Shown: positions 1 through 9,823 of the stretch, piece after piece | How positions within the stretch are numbered: position 1 is the first letter of the stretch | How the letters are laid out: every line of letters starts with the position of its first letter | Source of the DNA: Colimorpha sp045222295 | GTDB lineage: Bacteria > Bacteroidota > Bacteroidia > Bacteroidales > P3 | DNA: 64,000 bases | Direction: 5' to 3' | Assembly: GCA_045222295.1 (NCBI GenBank) | Contig: JBGUXP010000003.1 | Span: 186,001 to 250,000, forward strand | Program-made: the position numbers and the translations under genes | The notes under the pieces: model-generated | The model's input: the letters and a program-made list of their open reading frames with translations, nothing else | Told to the model about the DNA's origin: nothing | The model's database searches: none

Positions 1-3000
1 ACAGGGAGGTCTATCTTAAATCTGAAAAAGATGGACTGGGTAGGTTCATAGTAAACCGGCTCTAGTAATGTTTGGGCGGGGTAACCACAGTCGTGGAAGC
101 AGTCAGTCCACTCGGTGAGGTCGATACCCAAGGTTCCCGCATTTTCTCCACGATCATTAATGAAATTGAATTGGATTCCTGACGGCGTGGTAGGATCGTA
201 TCTCATGATGAAAATAATATCCTCGTAACCGCCCGGATTGACCACAAACGGATGGAAGTTAACAATAGAGGAGGTGGAGGGGATAACATCCACGATATTA
301 ACAGGATCGGGAGTATTATTCCAAACTCTGGCATAAATCAAGTAGTTAAGTACACAACCATCCTCTGGCTTGCATTCGACATGGATATTATCGAAGCGTA
401 TGGCTTGACATGCCTCTTCATCAAACTGGATACTCAGGAGAGGCGACTCTGCCGTGCAGCCCGCTCCATAATTAACAACCAGCTGATAATCACCATCATC
501 ATGCACCGGTAGATAATCCGGAATGGGAGGCAGGCTGCCACTATATTTGTACCTGCCATTGTGGTACATGTCATAAGAGAAAGCCCCATCACCTAAATTA
601 TAGAGAGGCACATCTCCTGTATACTGCCTCGGGCATACACGATAGCAACCGGAGAGGAAGCCGTCGAAGTTGGGAGCCTCAGGAATGACTATAGAGGTTT
701 TCTGCGAGGGGCAAGCAGAGTGAGCATGGACAAAGTACGCCTCGACCAGGCCACCCGTATAGTATTGGGTAGAGTTGCCTGTAGTACCGTTGCTCCAAAG
801 GACATGGAATGTGTTTCCTAGATTATTGGTGACGGAAACAGTGACAGGACCATTAGTGAGGCAAGCCGGATTATTCAGGCTCAGTACAGGGCCAGGAAGT
901 AATGGATAAACCTGGAAAGATGTGGTAGCAGAGGGGAAGAACGAGCAACCGGATAAAGGATCTGTAACAGTAAGACTGACGGTGTAAGACCCAGCCTGAC
1001 TTGGCACGTAGGTTAAGTTGCGCTGTCCAGTGATGGTTTCAGGAGTACTACCACTACGAGTGATTACCCATGTGTAGTCGAAGTTGGGGCCTTTATCGCC
1101 AATAACCTCCACAGTCTCACCCATACAATAGGTGCTCTTGGAACAAATCAACCCATACCAATTCGGATAATAGAGATCAGTGGGACGAGATACATTACCC
1201 CAAACTTGCTTGTGGCAGTAATTCTGTGTTGTAATGTCGAGAGTAAAGGCACCAGACACATTGGCATAGGCAATGTAATGGTTGTTTTGATCGCGACCGG
1301 CATTATTATGCCATTCATACTCACGTGCCCCCTGTTCGGCCGTCAGAACAGTAGCAGTACCTTCACAAGCATCAGCACCACCATAATATGACTGCGTAAT
1401 GTTCGAGAATTGATTGCCATCGTAGGGGAGGATTTGGACAGTAGTAGTTTCAGTGGTAGCGCAACCACTTGCATCTTTAACGGTGAGAGTGACCGGTTTT
1501 GACCCACTAACATTATACACATGTTCGATATTGTTGCCTTTGTTACTAGAACCATCACCAAAATCCCACTCATACTCAAATGGCGCATATCCTGAAACAT
1601 TAGCAGAGAAAACAAGTGCATTATTCACACACATGTCACCTATATTTAAATCAATAACGGGCGATGTGCTGTAGATATAGATATTCGTGTCGAAACAGCA
1701 ATTGCCTCCAGGAAATTCAAAATGTACGTTATGGTCACCCGTGGGTATTGAAGAGAAGGTTACAAATCTTAATATTCTAGAAGTAATGGTTTTCAATTGA
1801 CCAGCAACACTTACTTTGGTATTATATGGTGCAGAAACAATGATATTTCCATTACAGGCGTTGGTAATACTAACTTGAGGATGATTATTAATAGTCACTT
1901 GAGCCGTAGAGTGATAACAGTTGTCATTATAGGCCCATTCGGCTTCAATCATACAAGTTCCCGCTTCCGGAACGATAATTTTTTGCGTTGCACTTGTAAC
2001 TGCTGTTGGTCCACAGATAAGACGACCGTCTTTGTAAACACTAATTGTAAGATTATTATAGGAAAGGCCCGGACCTGTAAGATTATTAATACTTATACTG
2101 TTGTAGCAATGCTGCACAACCCCGAAGGCGCCAGTCACTCTATTACAGAAATCAATGGGCGCCTCAAGAGGCGGGCAATACTGGAATGTAAACGTAGACT
2201 GGGTAAGTACAGAACACCCACCTTCGGTCTCATAGTGTAGATAAACTACATGTTGTTCAGGGCCTAAGACATGAGTTGAATTGTTGGAATTGTTTTGATT
2301 GCTGGGGACGTTTAAATAGACGGAGGTGCCATACACTCTCTCATTGAGATTGTTGTCGACATACCAATAGGTCGAACCCTCACTTGCATCATTAGGATTG
2401 GAAATATAGAAATGGTTTGATCTGGTGGTGCATAACGCTCCATGGCCAATCTCCGGGGCATCAATTTGTCCGAGACGAACTGTCACAGAATTAGTCTGTT
2501 CAACACCACAGTACGTACGCTTTAGGCTAACCGTGACATAAGTTTGAGGATTGTTCAAATAGTTAGCAAGCAATGTAACCGAAGCATTCCTATTGGATCC
2601 CTGAATGGAGATAGCATTCGTGGGATTAACCGACCACTCATAAATCACACCGTTGGCTGACTGATCCATGAGGTCGTCAAGAGTAATCTGCTGGCCTCTA
2701 CACATACTAACGTTATTGCTATAGGGCCAAGGTGCAAGTTGAAGGGGAGACACTTGATAGACAACAGATTCTGACCTGCAACCCGTGACACGGTCGAGTG
2801 CGTAGACATTGAGACCATTAAAGGTATTTCCGAAATAGATGTCGACATGATCGCCACCGTATGAATACGACTGATTATCGCTTGTCCAGTTCCAGATATA
2901 AAATTCATCGGGACTGCGGTCAAGACCATAATGGGCATAATAGTATGCACTGCTATTGGGGCAGACAACATGAGGACCATTAATGTATCCTTCGTTGACA

Positions 3001-4439
3001 CCATCGATAACGGGTTTCCTAGGAAGACGGTTGACAGTCACTATTGTCGACACGCGTTTGCAATAATCGTCACTCTCTGCATATATCACGTAAACACCAC
3101 TTTCTTCGAATTCATATTTAGTATGTTCTGTATCCTCAGTATAAACAACCTGATTGTTCTTCATAATTGTCCAATGACACATCACACCATATGGATTATT
3201 TGAAAATAAATCAGCCACATCTCCCACACATACTTGTTCTGGTATCGGATTGATTCCCAATTCGGGCTTCACAACGATTGTCTTTGTAATGTAGAGAGGT
3301 CCACATTTAAGGAATTCGCTGTTAACCATTGCAGTCAAAGTATATGTACCCGGCTGTGTAGCCGTCACATTCACAACATTACTATAAGGAGTTGTTGGAG
3401 TAGCATTCATATACATACTTGAGGAACTCCAATTATATTCTGTGGCACCCCATAGTGGAAGACTGAATTCAGCCTGCTCACTCACACAAATAACATCAGG
3501 GCCACTAATGGGTACATTGTCGGAGATGACGGGCACCTGGAAGCTTTTCCTCGACTGACATGCACACTCACTGCCTTCACCAACCAGGGTGAGCGTTCCA
3601 AAACCACTCGCTGGAGCACCCCACAGCACTGTCACCGTTCTATCCTCTTTAGGATCCATCAACGTGCCGTTCTCTACTGTCCAATAATAACGATGGAAAG
3701 CAGGCTCTTCCACCGTGTAGGTTGCTTCCGTATGGGCACACACTGCACCGAAGCAAGAAAGCCTCACCGGGCAGCCTTTCCCAACGACAACCTTGATTTC
3801 CTCTTCGTCGTAGCAGCCGCATTTATTATAAACCCGGTGGATAATATTATACGAATCCGGTCCCGAAGCCGTAAAAGAGTAGGTGCGGCTATTCGATGTC
3901 CCATAGGGAGATTCCCAATAGTAACCAGCAATAGAATTATCTTCAATAGAACTATTGTCAGTAAGTGTAATGGTTTCGCCATCACACACTTCAATCATCT
4001 TAAATTTGGGGTCACCCGGATCTGGAAGCACATAACTAGGCGACGAAATCAGTCCGATGACAGGCTTATCTACCAAATCCACCTGAAGAAAGAGATTACA
4101 ATCCCATTCTGAGAAGGGGGTCACCTCAATTAAACCTTCATCGCCATCGCCCCATTCCACAGTGCACGTCGCAGAGTGGTAATTAATCACATTCTGAGAA
4201 ACAATTGTTCCTCCCGTCACATGCCATGTATAATTGGTAACCATATAAGCCGATGGTGAAAATACCCGGTAGGTTACCTGGTTTCCCCGACATGCCTTCA
4301 CATGGCCTGTCGACGTTAGGCACTGGTTGTCGCCTTGCGGCTCCAGCCTGTAATCGTTCCGATAGTGATTTTGTTGCGCTTGCGAGCCGACCCAAAATGT
4401 CGACAGCAGTAGCGCCAATAAGATAAATTTACCTTTCAT
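1..4439 (-). CDS. Very large secreted PKD/Ig-like surface protein, N-terminal 1,479 residues (runs off left edge)
   Basis: The frame opens at the ATG at 4439 and stays open to base 1, so the stop lies outside the window. It starts with a clear signal peptide (MKGKFILLALLLSTFWVGSQAQ region, cleavage near residue 22). The rest is a chain of beta-rich, Cys- and Tyr-rich Ig/PKD-like modules. The clearest PKD repeat is around residues 930-1015, with the sequence YEWDFGDGSSN near 956-966. Other modules show the Bacteroidota pattern of a Cys pair per repeat with YxWx strands. Known family members are exported by T9SS or displayed on the surface, and a C-terminal sorting domain would be expected beyond the window edge; that part is inference. 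No catalytic motif is visible. It is separated from the aminotransferase gene upstream by a terminator at 4643-4671, so it is probably its own transcription unit. Confidence 0.85.
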   Translation of the reverse strand, partial: MKGKFILLALLLSTFWVGSQAQQNHYRNDYRLEPQGDNQCLTSTGHVKACRGNQVTYRVFSPSAYMVTNYTWHVTGGTIVSQNVINYHSATCTVEWGDGDEGLIEVTPFSEWDCNLFLQVDLVDKPVIGLISSPSYVLPDPGDPKFKMIEVCDGETITLTDNSSIEDNSIAGYYWESPYGTSNSRTYSFTASGPDSYNIIHRVYNKCGCYDEEEIKVVVGKGCPVRLSCFGAVCAHTEATYTVEEPAFHRYYWTVENGTLMDPKEDRTVTVLWGAPASGFGTLTLVGEGSECACQSRKSFQVPVISDNVPISGPDVICVSEQAEFSLPLWGATEYNWSSSSMYMNATPTTPYSNVVNVTATQPGTYTLTAMVNSEFLKCGPLYITKTIVVKPELGINPIPEQVCVGDVADLFSNNPYGVMCHWTIMKNNQVVYTEDTEHTKYEFEESGVYVIYAESDDYCKRVSTIVTVNRLPRKPVIDGVNEGYINGPHVVCPNSSAYYYAHYGLDRSPDEFYIWNWTSDNQSYSYGGDHVDIYFGNTFNGLNVYALDRVTGCRSESVVYQVSPLQLAPWPYSNNVSMCRGQQITLDDLMDQSANGVIYEWSVNPTNAISIQGSNRNASVTLLANYLNNPQTYVTVSLKRTYCGVEQTNSVTVRLGQIDAPEIGHGALCTTRSNHFYISNPNDASEGSTYWYVDNNLNERVYGTSVYLNVPSNQNNSNNSTHVLGPEQHVVYLHYETEGGCSVLTQSTFTFQYCPPLEAPIDFCNRVTGAFGVVQHCYNSISINNLTGPGLSYNNLTISVYKDGRLICGPTAVTSATQKIIVPEAGTCMIEAEWAYNDNCYHSTAQVTINNHPQVSITNACNGNIIVSAPYNTKVSVAGQLKTITSRILRFVTFSSIPTGDHNVHFEFPGGNCCFDTNIYIYSTSPVIDLNIGDMCVNNALVFSANVSGYAPFEYEWDFGDGSSNKGNNIEHVYNVSGSKPVTLTVKDASGCATTETTTVQILPYDGNQFSNITQSYYGGADACEGTATVLTAEQGAREYEWHNNAGRDQNNHYIAYANVSGAFTLDITTQNYCHKQVWGNVSRPTDLYYPNWYGLICSKSTYCMGETVEVIGDKGPNFDYTWVITRSGSTPETITGQRNLTYVPSQAGSYTVSLTVTDPLSGCSFFPSATTSFQVYPLLPGPVLSLNNPACLTNGPVTVSVTNNLGNTFHVLWSNGTTGNSTQYYTGGLVEAYFVHAHSACPSQKTSIVIPEAPNFDGFLSGCYRVCPRQYTGDVPLYNLGDGAFSYDMYHNGRYKYSGSLPPIPDYLPVHDDGDYQLVVNYGAGCTAESPLLSIQFDEEACQAIRFDNIHVECKPEDGCVLNYLIYARVWNNTPDPVNIVDVIPSTSSIVNFHPFVVNPGGYEDIIFIMRYDPTTPSGIQFNFINDRGENAGTLGIDLTEWTDCFHDCGYPAQTLLEPVYYEPTQSIFFRFKIDLP

Positions 4440-4469
4440 TTTATAATAATGAATTTGGTTAATAAAAGT

Positions 4470-4509
4470 GGGGCCTGATTAACTATTATCCACTCCGCGG
4501 TCAGGTCCC
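4470..4509 (-). promoter_or_regulatory. Possible leader hairpin upstream of the large PKD gene
   Basis: GGGCCTGA (4471-4478) can pair with TCAGGTCCC (4501-4509) with one bulged base and a 22-nt loop, 30 bases upstream of the ATG at 4439. It could be an mRNA leader structure. No known riboswitch fold is recognised. Confidence 0.25.
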
Positions 4510-4642
4510 TTTACCCCGCTTCATGGACTTCTCTTATATAATTAATAACCATCCCGCAGACAAAAATCCCCAAAAGAGTAAAAGAAAAATCAAATTTTAA
4601 CATTATTTAATATATTTTGACTGAAATGGCAGTTTTTTTTAC

Positions 4643-4671
4643 AAAAAAAGAGCCGCTCATTTGAGCGGCTC
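4643..4671 (-). terminator. Rho-independent terminator after the aminotransferase
   Basis: Perfect 9-bp stem GAGCCGCTC/GAGCGGCTC with a 4-nt loop. On the minus strand it is followed by seven T residues, about 30 bases past the stop at 4702. Confidence 0.9.
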
Positions 4672-4701
4672 CATATTAAAATTTAAATTATGTTTCCTAT
4701 A

Positions 4702-6018
4702 TTATTTAATAGGGTGGTCTTTGTGGAAGGCCTCGAGGCGAGCCTTGAGGTCGGGGAACTGGTCGCGGAGAACCAGGGCCACACAGGCACGGATACCCTG
4801 CTTGTGAGAGCCCGTGATGTCGAGAGCAATGGCGCTGATGCCGTAGCGGATAAGCTCGTTGAGCAGGTCGACACCACCGAAGCCGGGATAGCAGAAGGTG
4901 AAGTAGAAGCCGTCGCCGATATCTTCGCCCATATCCTTGTCGTAAACGATATAGAAGCCGTTGTCGGTGAACATTTTCTTCATAATGCCTGCCTTCTCGC
5001 CGTACTCCTTGATATCCTTGACGAAGTTGAAGGTGCCGTCGTTGGCGCCCTTAAGCATGGCGGCCATAGCATACTGCACGCTGTGGGCGGTGCCGCTGGA
5101 AAGGCAGTAGAGGGTACCGAAGATAAGGGCACGACCGAGCTGCGTCTGGCTATAATAGCGGGCCAAGTCGGGGCATTCCATATTGAACAGCTTGGGCGAG
5201 CAGACCATCATGGCGATACGCTCACCAGCATAGCTGAAGCTCTTCGAGCCAGAAATCATGATGACATAGAGGTCGGTATACTTGGCCACGGTGGGCTGGA
5301 AGGGAGCCTGGCCGGGGACGCTATAGTCTTTGCGGAAGTCCATCAGGAAGTATGCGGAGTCTTCCATCACGACAACACCATACTTGTTGGCCATCTCGCC
5401 GATGATCTGCAGTTCGTGATCGGTAAAGCAGAACCATGCGGGGTTGTTGGGGCTGCTGAAAATCATACATGCCACATCGCCATCCTTCAGTTCCTCTTCG
5501 AGTTTGTCGCGCAGCTTGTCACCACGGTACTCGTAGACGTCAAAAGCCTTCATGGGGATGCCGAGCACGCGGCACTGCTGCTTCTGCACGGGGAAGCCGG
5601 GGTCGATGAAGAGCACCTTGGTCTTCTTGGCATCGTAGCGAGTGAGGGTAAGGAAGCTGGCGAAGCCTGCCTGCATGGAGCCGACGGTGGGCACGCAGCA
5701 ATCGGGGGTAACGTCAATGTCGAGGAAGTTTTTCACAAAGCGGGCGGCCTCACGCTTGAAGTCGGCGGTGCCATAGATTTCAGGATAGATACTGGCGACA
5801 CCGCTCTTGAGGGCCTCGATCTGGGCGTTGACGCCCACCTGCGGGGCAGGGAGGCCGGGGATACCCATCTCCATCTTCACAAAGCGGATACCGGTCTCTT
5901 TCTCCACATCCTGAATCATCTTGCGCATCTCGCGGATGCTGGCCTTGCCGGGGTTCTGGATTTTGTTGGCCGTGGCAATGCGGTCTATCGTTTCTTTTTG
6001 TATAGGTATTTGTGACAT
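4702..6018 (-). CDS. PLP-dependent class I/II aminotransferase
   Basis: A 438-residue fold-type I aminotransferase acting in the cytoplasm; its amino-acid substrate cannot be told from sequence. Visible landmarks are SPNNP (189-193), the PLP-ring Asp in VVMEDSAY (about 220) and the Schiff-base Lys in SGSKSFSYAGERI (K259). Length and motif order fit the AAT_I family. It has several Cys residues near the active site, such as DCCVP at 106-110. The start is 12 bases downstream of the DUF4835 stop, so the two genes are probably co-transcribed from the promoter near 6960. A strong terminator follows the stop. The gene is sometimes annotated in this phylum simply as a pyridoxal-phosphate aminotransferase; a more specific name would be a guess. 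Confidence 0.85.
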   Translation of the reverse strand: MSQIPIQKETIDRIATANKIQNPGKASIREMRKMIQDVEKETGIRFVKMEMGIPGLPAPQVGVNAQIEALKSGVASIYPEIYGTADFKREAARFVKNFLDIDVTPDCCVPTVGSMQAGFASFLTLTRYDAKKTKVLFIDPGFPVQKQQCRVLGIPMKAFDVYEYRGDKLRDKLEEELKDGDVACMIFSSPNNPAWFCFTDHELQIIGEMANKYGVVVMEDSAYFLMDFRKDYSVPGQAPFQPTVAKYTDLYVIMISGSKSFSYAGERIAMMVCSPKLFNMECPDLARYYSQTQLGRALIFGTLYCLSSGTAHSVQYAMAAMLKGANDGTFNFVKDIKEYGEKAGIMKKMFTDNGFYIVYDKDMGEDIGDGFYFTFCYPGFGGVDLLNELIRYGISAIALDITGSHKQGIRACVALVLRDQFPDLKARLEAFHKDHPIK

Positions 6019-6030
6019 AAACTTGTATTT

Positions 6031-6948
6031 TTATTTAGTATTAAATCCTTTGAGTTTCACAATATTGATAGGACTGATGTCCTTAATCAAGTTGTACACC
6101 GTCTTCTGCTCCTCAGGAGGGGCGGGCGTGAAGATGGAGACAATCTCCTGAATCTTCACGTCGACAAACTGTTGAAGAGCCAGAAGGTTGGAGTTGCGCT
6201 TGTGTGCTTGCTGGAGGCTCTGAAGAGAGGCGATGATGGCCTGTCGGGCCTTAGGCTGGTCCTTGGTCATCATGTCGAGCCCGAGGCGGTGATAGGAATA
6301 ATAGGCTTCACGGAGTCCCGAATAAGCGCTGTTGGTGTGGTTCTCCATGAACCAATAGCGGTTGCGGGCAGCTTTGGAATCCCAGCCGGAATACTTCGAT
6401 ACGTCGACGGCCTGCACAACCTGCTGCGCCATTTGATAAAAGGGGTCGCCTCCATTGGGAGCGAAGCTGTCGAAATAGACACCAAGCATCACATAGCAAT
6501 AGTAAGCCACCGTCGATGCCAGAATGCTGCTGAAGTTGTTGAGGTCGAAATCCAACGGCTGGCTTTCATTGTAAGTAAAAGAGAAGGTGGGTTGCTCCAT
6601 GTAGTTGAAAAGACCCGAGGTATAGGTGGAGTTGAAGACCGGACGGCGCAACTGCACGGAGATTTGTCCCACAAAATCGGTGGCCGAGCTACGCTGCTGG
6701 AGAATCAATGAGAATGAGCAATCAATTTTCTCCTGCTGTTGGAACTCCATGTTGGTCCACTGGCGACCGTTGATGAAATCCTCTATGGCCTGCTTCATAT
6801 TGTCAAACACCTTCTTGTCCGTACTTTCATAGCCCTGCGTAGTGGTCATCAGCTTTTGGCTGTTCACCTGCACGGAACAACGAAATTCCTGCCCCTGTGC
6901 AACACAGAAACAGAACATTATCAGCACTATGGACAATATTCGAGGCAT
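6031..6948 (-). CDS. DUF4835 family secreted protein
   Basis: 305 residues with a signal peptide (first ~20 residues, ending VAQGQ). After it comes the conserved start FRCSVQVNSQKL and the later pattern GQISVQLRRPVFNSTYTS, which I recognise as DUF4835, a family found in almost all Bacteroidota. Its biochemical role is unknown. The presence of a signal peptide places it in the periplasm or envelope. It is the first gene of a two-gene unit with the aminotransferase and lies divergent from gyrB. A TATCTTTG -7 box is at 6960-6967 on the minus strand, only 12 bases before the ATG. Confidence 0.85.
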   Translation of the reverse strand: MPRILSIVLIMFCFCVAQGQEFRCSVQVNSQKLMTTTQGYESTDKKVFDNMKQAIEDFINGRQWTNMEFQQQEKIDCSFSLILQQRSSATDFVGQISVQLRRPVFNSTYTSGLFNYMEQPTFSFTYNESQPLDFDLNNFSSILASTVAYYCYVMLGVYFDSFAPNGGDPFYQMAQQVVQAVDVSKYSGWDSKAARNRYWFMENHTNSAYSGLREAYYSYHRLGLDMMTKDQPKARQAIIASLQSLQQAHKRNSNLLALQQFVDVKIQEIVSIFTPAPPEEQKTVYNLIKDISPINIVKLKGFNTK

Positions 6949-6959
6949 ATTTTATCTTG

Positions 6960-6967
6960 CAAAGATA
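6960..6967 (-). promoter_or_regulatory. Bacteroidota -7 box for DUF4835-aminotransferase unit
   Basis: Reads TATCTTTG on the minus strand, an exact TAnnTTTG. CTTGG at 6987-6991 sits 19 bp away as a poor -33 match. The very short leader would make the mRNA nearly leaderless. Confidence 0.55.
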
Positions 6968-7059
6968 CAAAAGAAAATCAAATTGACCAAGAAAACGGCA
7001 ATAAAATATATTGTTGATAACTATTATAAAAAAGTTATCATCGACTCGAGATTTTTTTG

Positions 7060-7067
7060 TATTTTTG
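7060..7067 (+). promoter_or_regulatory. Bacteroidota -7 box for gyrB
   Basis: TATTTTTG, exact TAnnTTTG, followed by the common GCAC. The gyrB ATG at 7099 is 32 bases downstream, so the alternative upstream ATG at 7057 would fall before the transcript start. Confidence 0.6.
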
Positions 7068-7098
7068 CACTTTAAATCGAAAGAAACAAGACTACTAT

Positions 7099-9057
7099 AT
7101 GAGCGAAAATCAGAATGTTGACTACAGTGCGAGTAACATTACCGTACTTGAAGGACTAGAGGCTGTGCGCGTGCGTCCGGCTATGTACATCGGCGACGTG
7201 AATGAACGCGGCCTGCACCACTTGGTGTACGAGGTGGTGGACAACTCTATCGACGAAGCACTTGCAGGCTTCTGTAACAAAATTGATGTCAAGATTAACG
7301 AGGACAATAGCATTACCGTCGAGGACAACGGCCGTGGTATCCCCGTGGACATGCACGAGAAGGAGCACCGCTCGGCCCTCGAGGTCGTCATGACGGTGCT
7401 GCACGCCGGCGGCAAGTTCAACAAGAACTCCTATAAGGTTTCCGGCGGTCTGCACGGCGTGGGTGTCAGCTGCGTCAACGCACTCTCCGACCACATGATT
7501 GTGCAGGTCTACCGTGACCACAAGATTTATCAGCAGGAATACAGCAAGGGCAAGCCCCTCTACGCCGTCAAAGAGGTCGGCACCACCGACAAGCAAGGTA
7601 CCAAGATTACCTTCCACCCCGACGGCAGCATCTTCACCGTCACCGAGTACAAGTACGACACGCTGCTGGAGCGCATGCGTGAGCTGGCTTACCTGAACAA
7701 AGGCATCACCATCGATATTGCTGACTGGCGCAATCCGGAAGTTCCGGAAAATCCGGATGCTCCGGAAAAACCGGCTCGTCAGGACCACTTCTACAGCGAG
7801 AAGGGCCTCCGCGACTTCATCGGCTACCTTGATGAAAACCGCGAGAAGCTGATGCCTGAGGCCATCTATATCGAAGGTGAGCGTAAAGGCATCCCCATCG
7901 AGATTGCCATGCAGTACAACACAGGCTACAGCGAGAACCTGCACAGCTATGTGAACAATATCAACACCCACGAAGGTGGCACACACCTCGCCGGCTTCCG
8001 CAGCGGCTTAACCCGCACGCTGAAGAACTACGCCGACCGCAGCGGTCTGCTGCAGAAAGCCAAGGTAGAGATTACCGGCGACGACTTCCGCGAAGGTCTC
8101 ACGGCCATCATCAGCGTGAAGGTCGCCGAGCCCCAGTTCGAGGGTCAGACGAAGACCAAGCTCGGCAACGCTGAGGTGCGCGGTGCCGTCGACGAGGCCG
8201 TCAGCGAGATGCTGGAGAACTACCTAGAAGAGCATCCCAACGAGGCCCATACCATCGTTGACAAGGTCATCCTCGCCGCCCGCGCCCGTCAGGCTGCCCG
8301 CAAGGCCCGCGAGATGGTGCAGCGCAGCAACGTCTTCAGCTCTGCCGGCATGCCCGGCAAGCTGGCCGACTGCCAGAGCAACGATCCCGCCGAGTGCGAG
8401 ATCTTCTTCGTCGAGGGTGACTCGGCAGGCGGAAGCGCCAAGCAGGGCCGCGACCGTCGCTTCCAGGCTATCCTGCCGCTGCGCGGTAAGATTCTCAACG
8501 TGGAGAAAGTGATGCGCCACCGCGCCTTCGAGAGCGAGGCCATCCGCGACATCTACACCGCCCTGGGCGTCACCGTGGGCACTCCCGAGGACCCGCAAGC
8601 ACTGAACCTGAGCAAGCTGCGTTACCACAAGGTCATCATCATGACCGATGCCGATGTCGACGGCGCCCATATCGACACCCTCATGCTGACCTTCTTCTTC
8701 CGCTATATGCCGGAGCTTATCGAGAACGGCTACGTCTACCTGGCCACTCCCCCACTCTACCTCGTCAAGAAGGGCAACAAGCAGGTCTACTGCTGGACCG
8801 AGGACGACCGCGAGCGCGCCCTCATGGAGTTCGGCGACAAGGGCATCCATGTGCAGCGCTACAAAGGTCTGGGTGAGATGAACAGCGACCAGCTGCGCGA
8901 CACCACCATGGACCCCGAAGGCCGCCAGCTGCGCCAGGTGACCATCGAGAACGCCGCCAGCGCCGACCGCATCTTCTCGCTCCTCATGGGCGACGACGTG
9001 CCGCCCCGCCGCGCCTTCATTGAAGCCAACGCCACATACGCTAATATCGACGCTTAA
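7099..9057 (+). CDS. gyrB: DNA gyrase subunit B
   Basis: 652 residues, the ATPase and TOPRIM subunit of gyrase, which introduces negative supercoils with GyrA. It has the N-terminal GHKL ATPase (RPAMYIGD, NSIDEALAG, EDNGRGIPVD, GGLHGVGVSCVNAL), the transducer domain, then TOPRIM with EGDSAGGSA starting at E439 and DADVDGAHI at 517-525. The C-terminal segment contains YKGLGEMN and ends PPRRAFIEANA. The wording ILPLRGKILNVEK favours GyrB over ParE. The start at 7099 (MSENQNVDYS) is chosen because the promoter box at 7060 lies inside the longer frame. A short acidic Pro-rich insert near residues 212-224 (NPEVPENPDAPEKPA) is encoded by a repeated TCCGGAA motif and looks like a variable loop. pepE follows 12 bases later. 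Confidence 0.97.
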   Translation: MSENQNVDYSASNITVLEGLEAVRVRPAMYIGDVNERGLHHLVYEVVDNSIDEALAGFCNKIDVKINEDNSITVEDNGRGIPVDMHEKEHRSALEVVMTVLHAGGKFNKNSYKVSGGLHGVGVSCVNALSDHMIVQVYRDHKIYQQEYSKGKPLYAVKEVGTTDKQGTKITFHPDGSIFTVTEYKYDTLLERMRELAYLNKGITIDIADWRNPEVPENPDAPEKPARQDHFYSEKGLRDFIGYLDENREKLMPEAIYIEGERKGIPIEIAMQYNTGYSENLHSYVNNINTHEGGTHLAGFRSGLTRTLKNYADRSGLLQKAKVEITGDDFREGLTAIISVKVAEPQFEGQTKTKLGNAEVRGAVDEAVSEMLENYLEEHPNEAHTIVDKVILAARARQAARKAREMVQRSNVFSSAGMPGKLADCQSNDPAECEIFFVEGDSAGGSAKQGRDRRFQAILPLRGKILNVEKVMRHRAFESEAIRDIYTALGVTVGTPEDPQALNLSKLRYHKVIIMTDADVDGAHIDTLMLTFFFRYMPELIENGYVYLATPPLYLVKKGNKQVYCWTEDDRERALMEFGDKGIHVQRYKGLGEMNSDQLRDTTMDPEGRQLRQVTIENAASADRIFSLLMGDDVPPRRAFIEANATYANIDA

Positions 9058-9069
9058 AACCTGTTTCCC

Positions 9070-9819
9070 ATGGATAAAAGAAACCTCCTCCTTATCAGCA
9101 ACAGCACCATGCGCGGCGAAGCCTACCTCGGCTGGTGCAAGGACATGATTGCCGACTTCTGCCGTCGGCACAACGTGAAAAAGGTGCTCTTCGTGCCGTA
9201 TGCTGGCGTGAGCCTCGCCGAAGGCGGCCTCACGAAGAGCTACGACGCCTACGAAGCCAAGGTGGCCAAAGTTTACGCCGAATTCGGTGTAAAACTCACC
9301 AGCGTGCATCACAAGGCGCTGCCCATCAACGCCGTCTACGACACCGACTGCGTGGCCGTGGGCGGTGGCAACACCTTCCACCTCGTCCGCGAGTTGCAGC
9401 GCACGGGCCTCCTGCAGGCCATCCGCCAGCGTGCCTTCGACGGCATGCCCTACATGGGCTGGAGCGCCGGTAGCAACGTGGCCGGTCCCACCCTCTGCAC
9501 CACCAACGACATGCCCATCGTCATGCCCGCCTCGTTCGACTGCATGGGTCTGGTGCCCTTCCAGATCAACCCGCACTACACCGACTTCTTCGACCCGAAG
9601 CATGGCGGCGAGACCCGCGACGACCGTCTGAAGGAGTACATCATGGTGAACCCCAAGGCCACCGTCGCCGCCATCCGCGAAGCCACCGCCCTGTGCCTCG
9701 AGGACGGTAAGCTGAAACTCATCGGCAAGCCCAACAAGATGAAAGTCTTCAAGACCAACATGGCCAACACCAAGGAGTACGGCCTCCGCAGCAACATCGA
9801 CTTCCTGCTGAAAGCATAA
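9070..9819 (+). CDS. pepE: Dipeptidase E (alpha-aspartyl dipeptidase, family S51)
   Basis: 249 residues. The enzyme cleaves dipeptides with N-terminal Asp in the cytoplasm. It shows the S51 signature: GGGNTFHLVREL (98-109), then the nucleophile elbow MGWSAGSNVAGP with the Ser of WSAG at 132, and INPHYTDFF, supplying the catalytic His region. Length matches the roughly 230-250 residues of PepE. It is 12 bases after gyrB and 4 bases before a small membrane protein gene, so it is probably part of the gyrB transcript. There is no signal peptide. Confidence 0.92.
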   Translation: MDKRNLLLISNSTMRGEAYLGWCKDMIADFCRRHNVKKVLFVPYAGVSLAEGGLTKSYDAYEAKVAKVYAEFGVKLTSVHHKALPINAVYDTDCVAVGGGNTFHLVRELQRTGLLQAIRQRAFDGMPYMGWSAGSNVAGPTLCTTNDMPIVMPASFDCMGLVPFQINPHYTDFFDPKHGGETRDDRLKEYIMVNPKATVAAIREATALCLEDGKLKLIGKPNKMKVFKTNMANTKEYGLRSNIDFLLKA

Positions 9820-9823
9820 GACT

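Noticed and set aside
4690..6015. 441-codon plus-strand frame opposite the aminotransferase
   Set aside because: Antisense shadow; the minus-strand frame has intact PLP motifs and a terminator.
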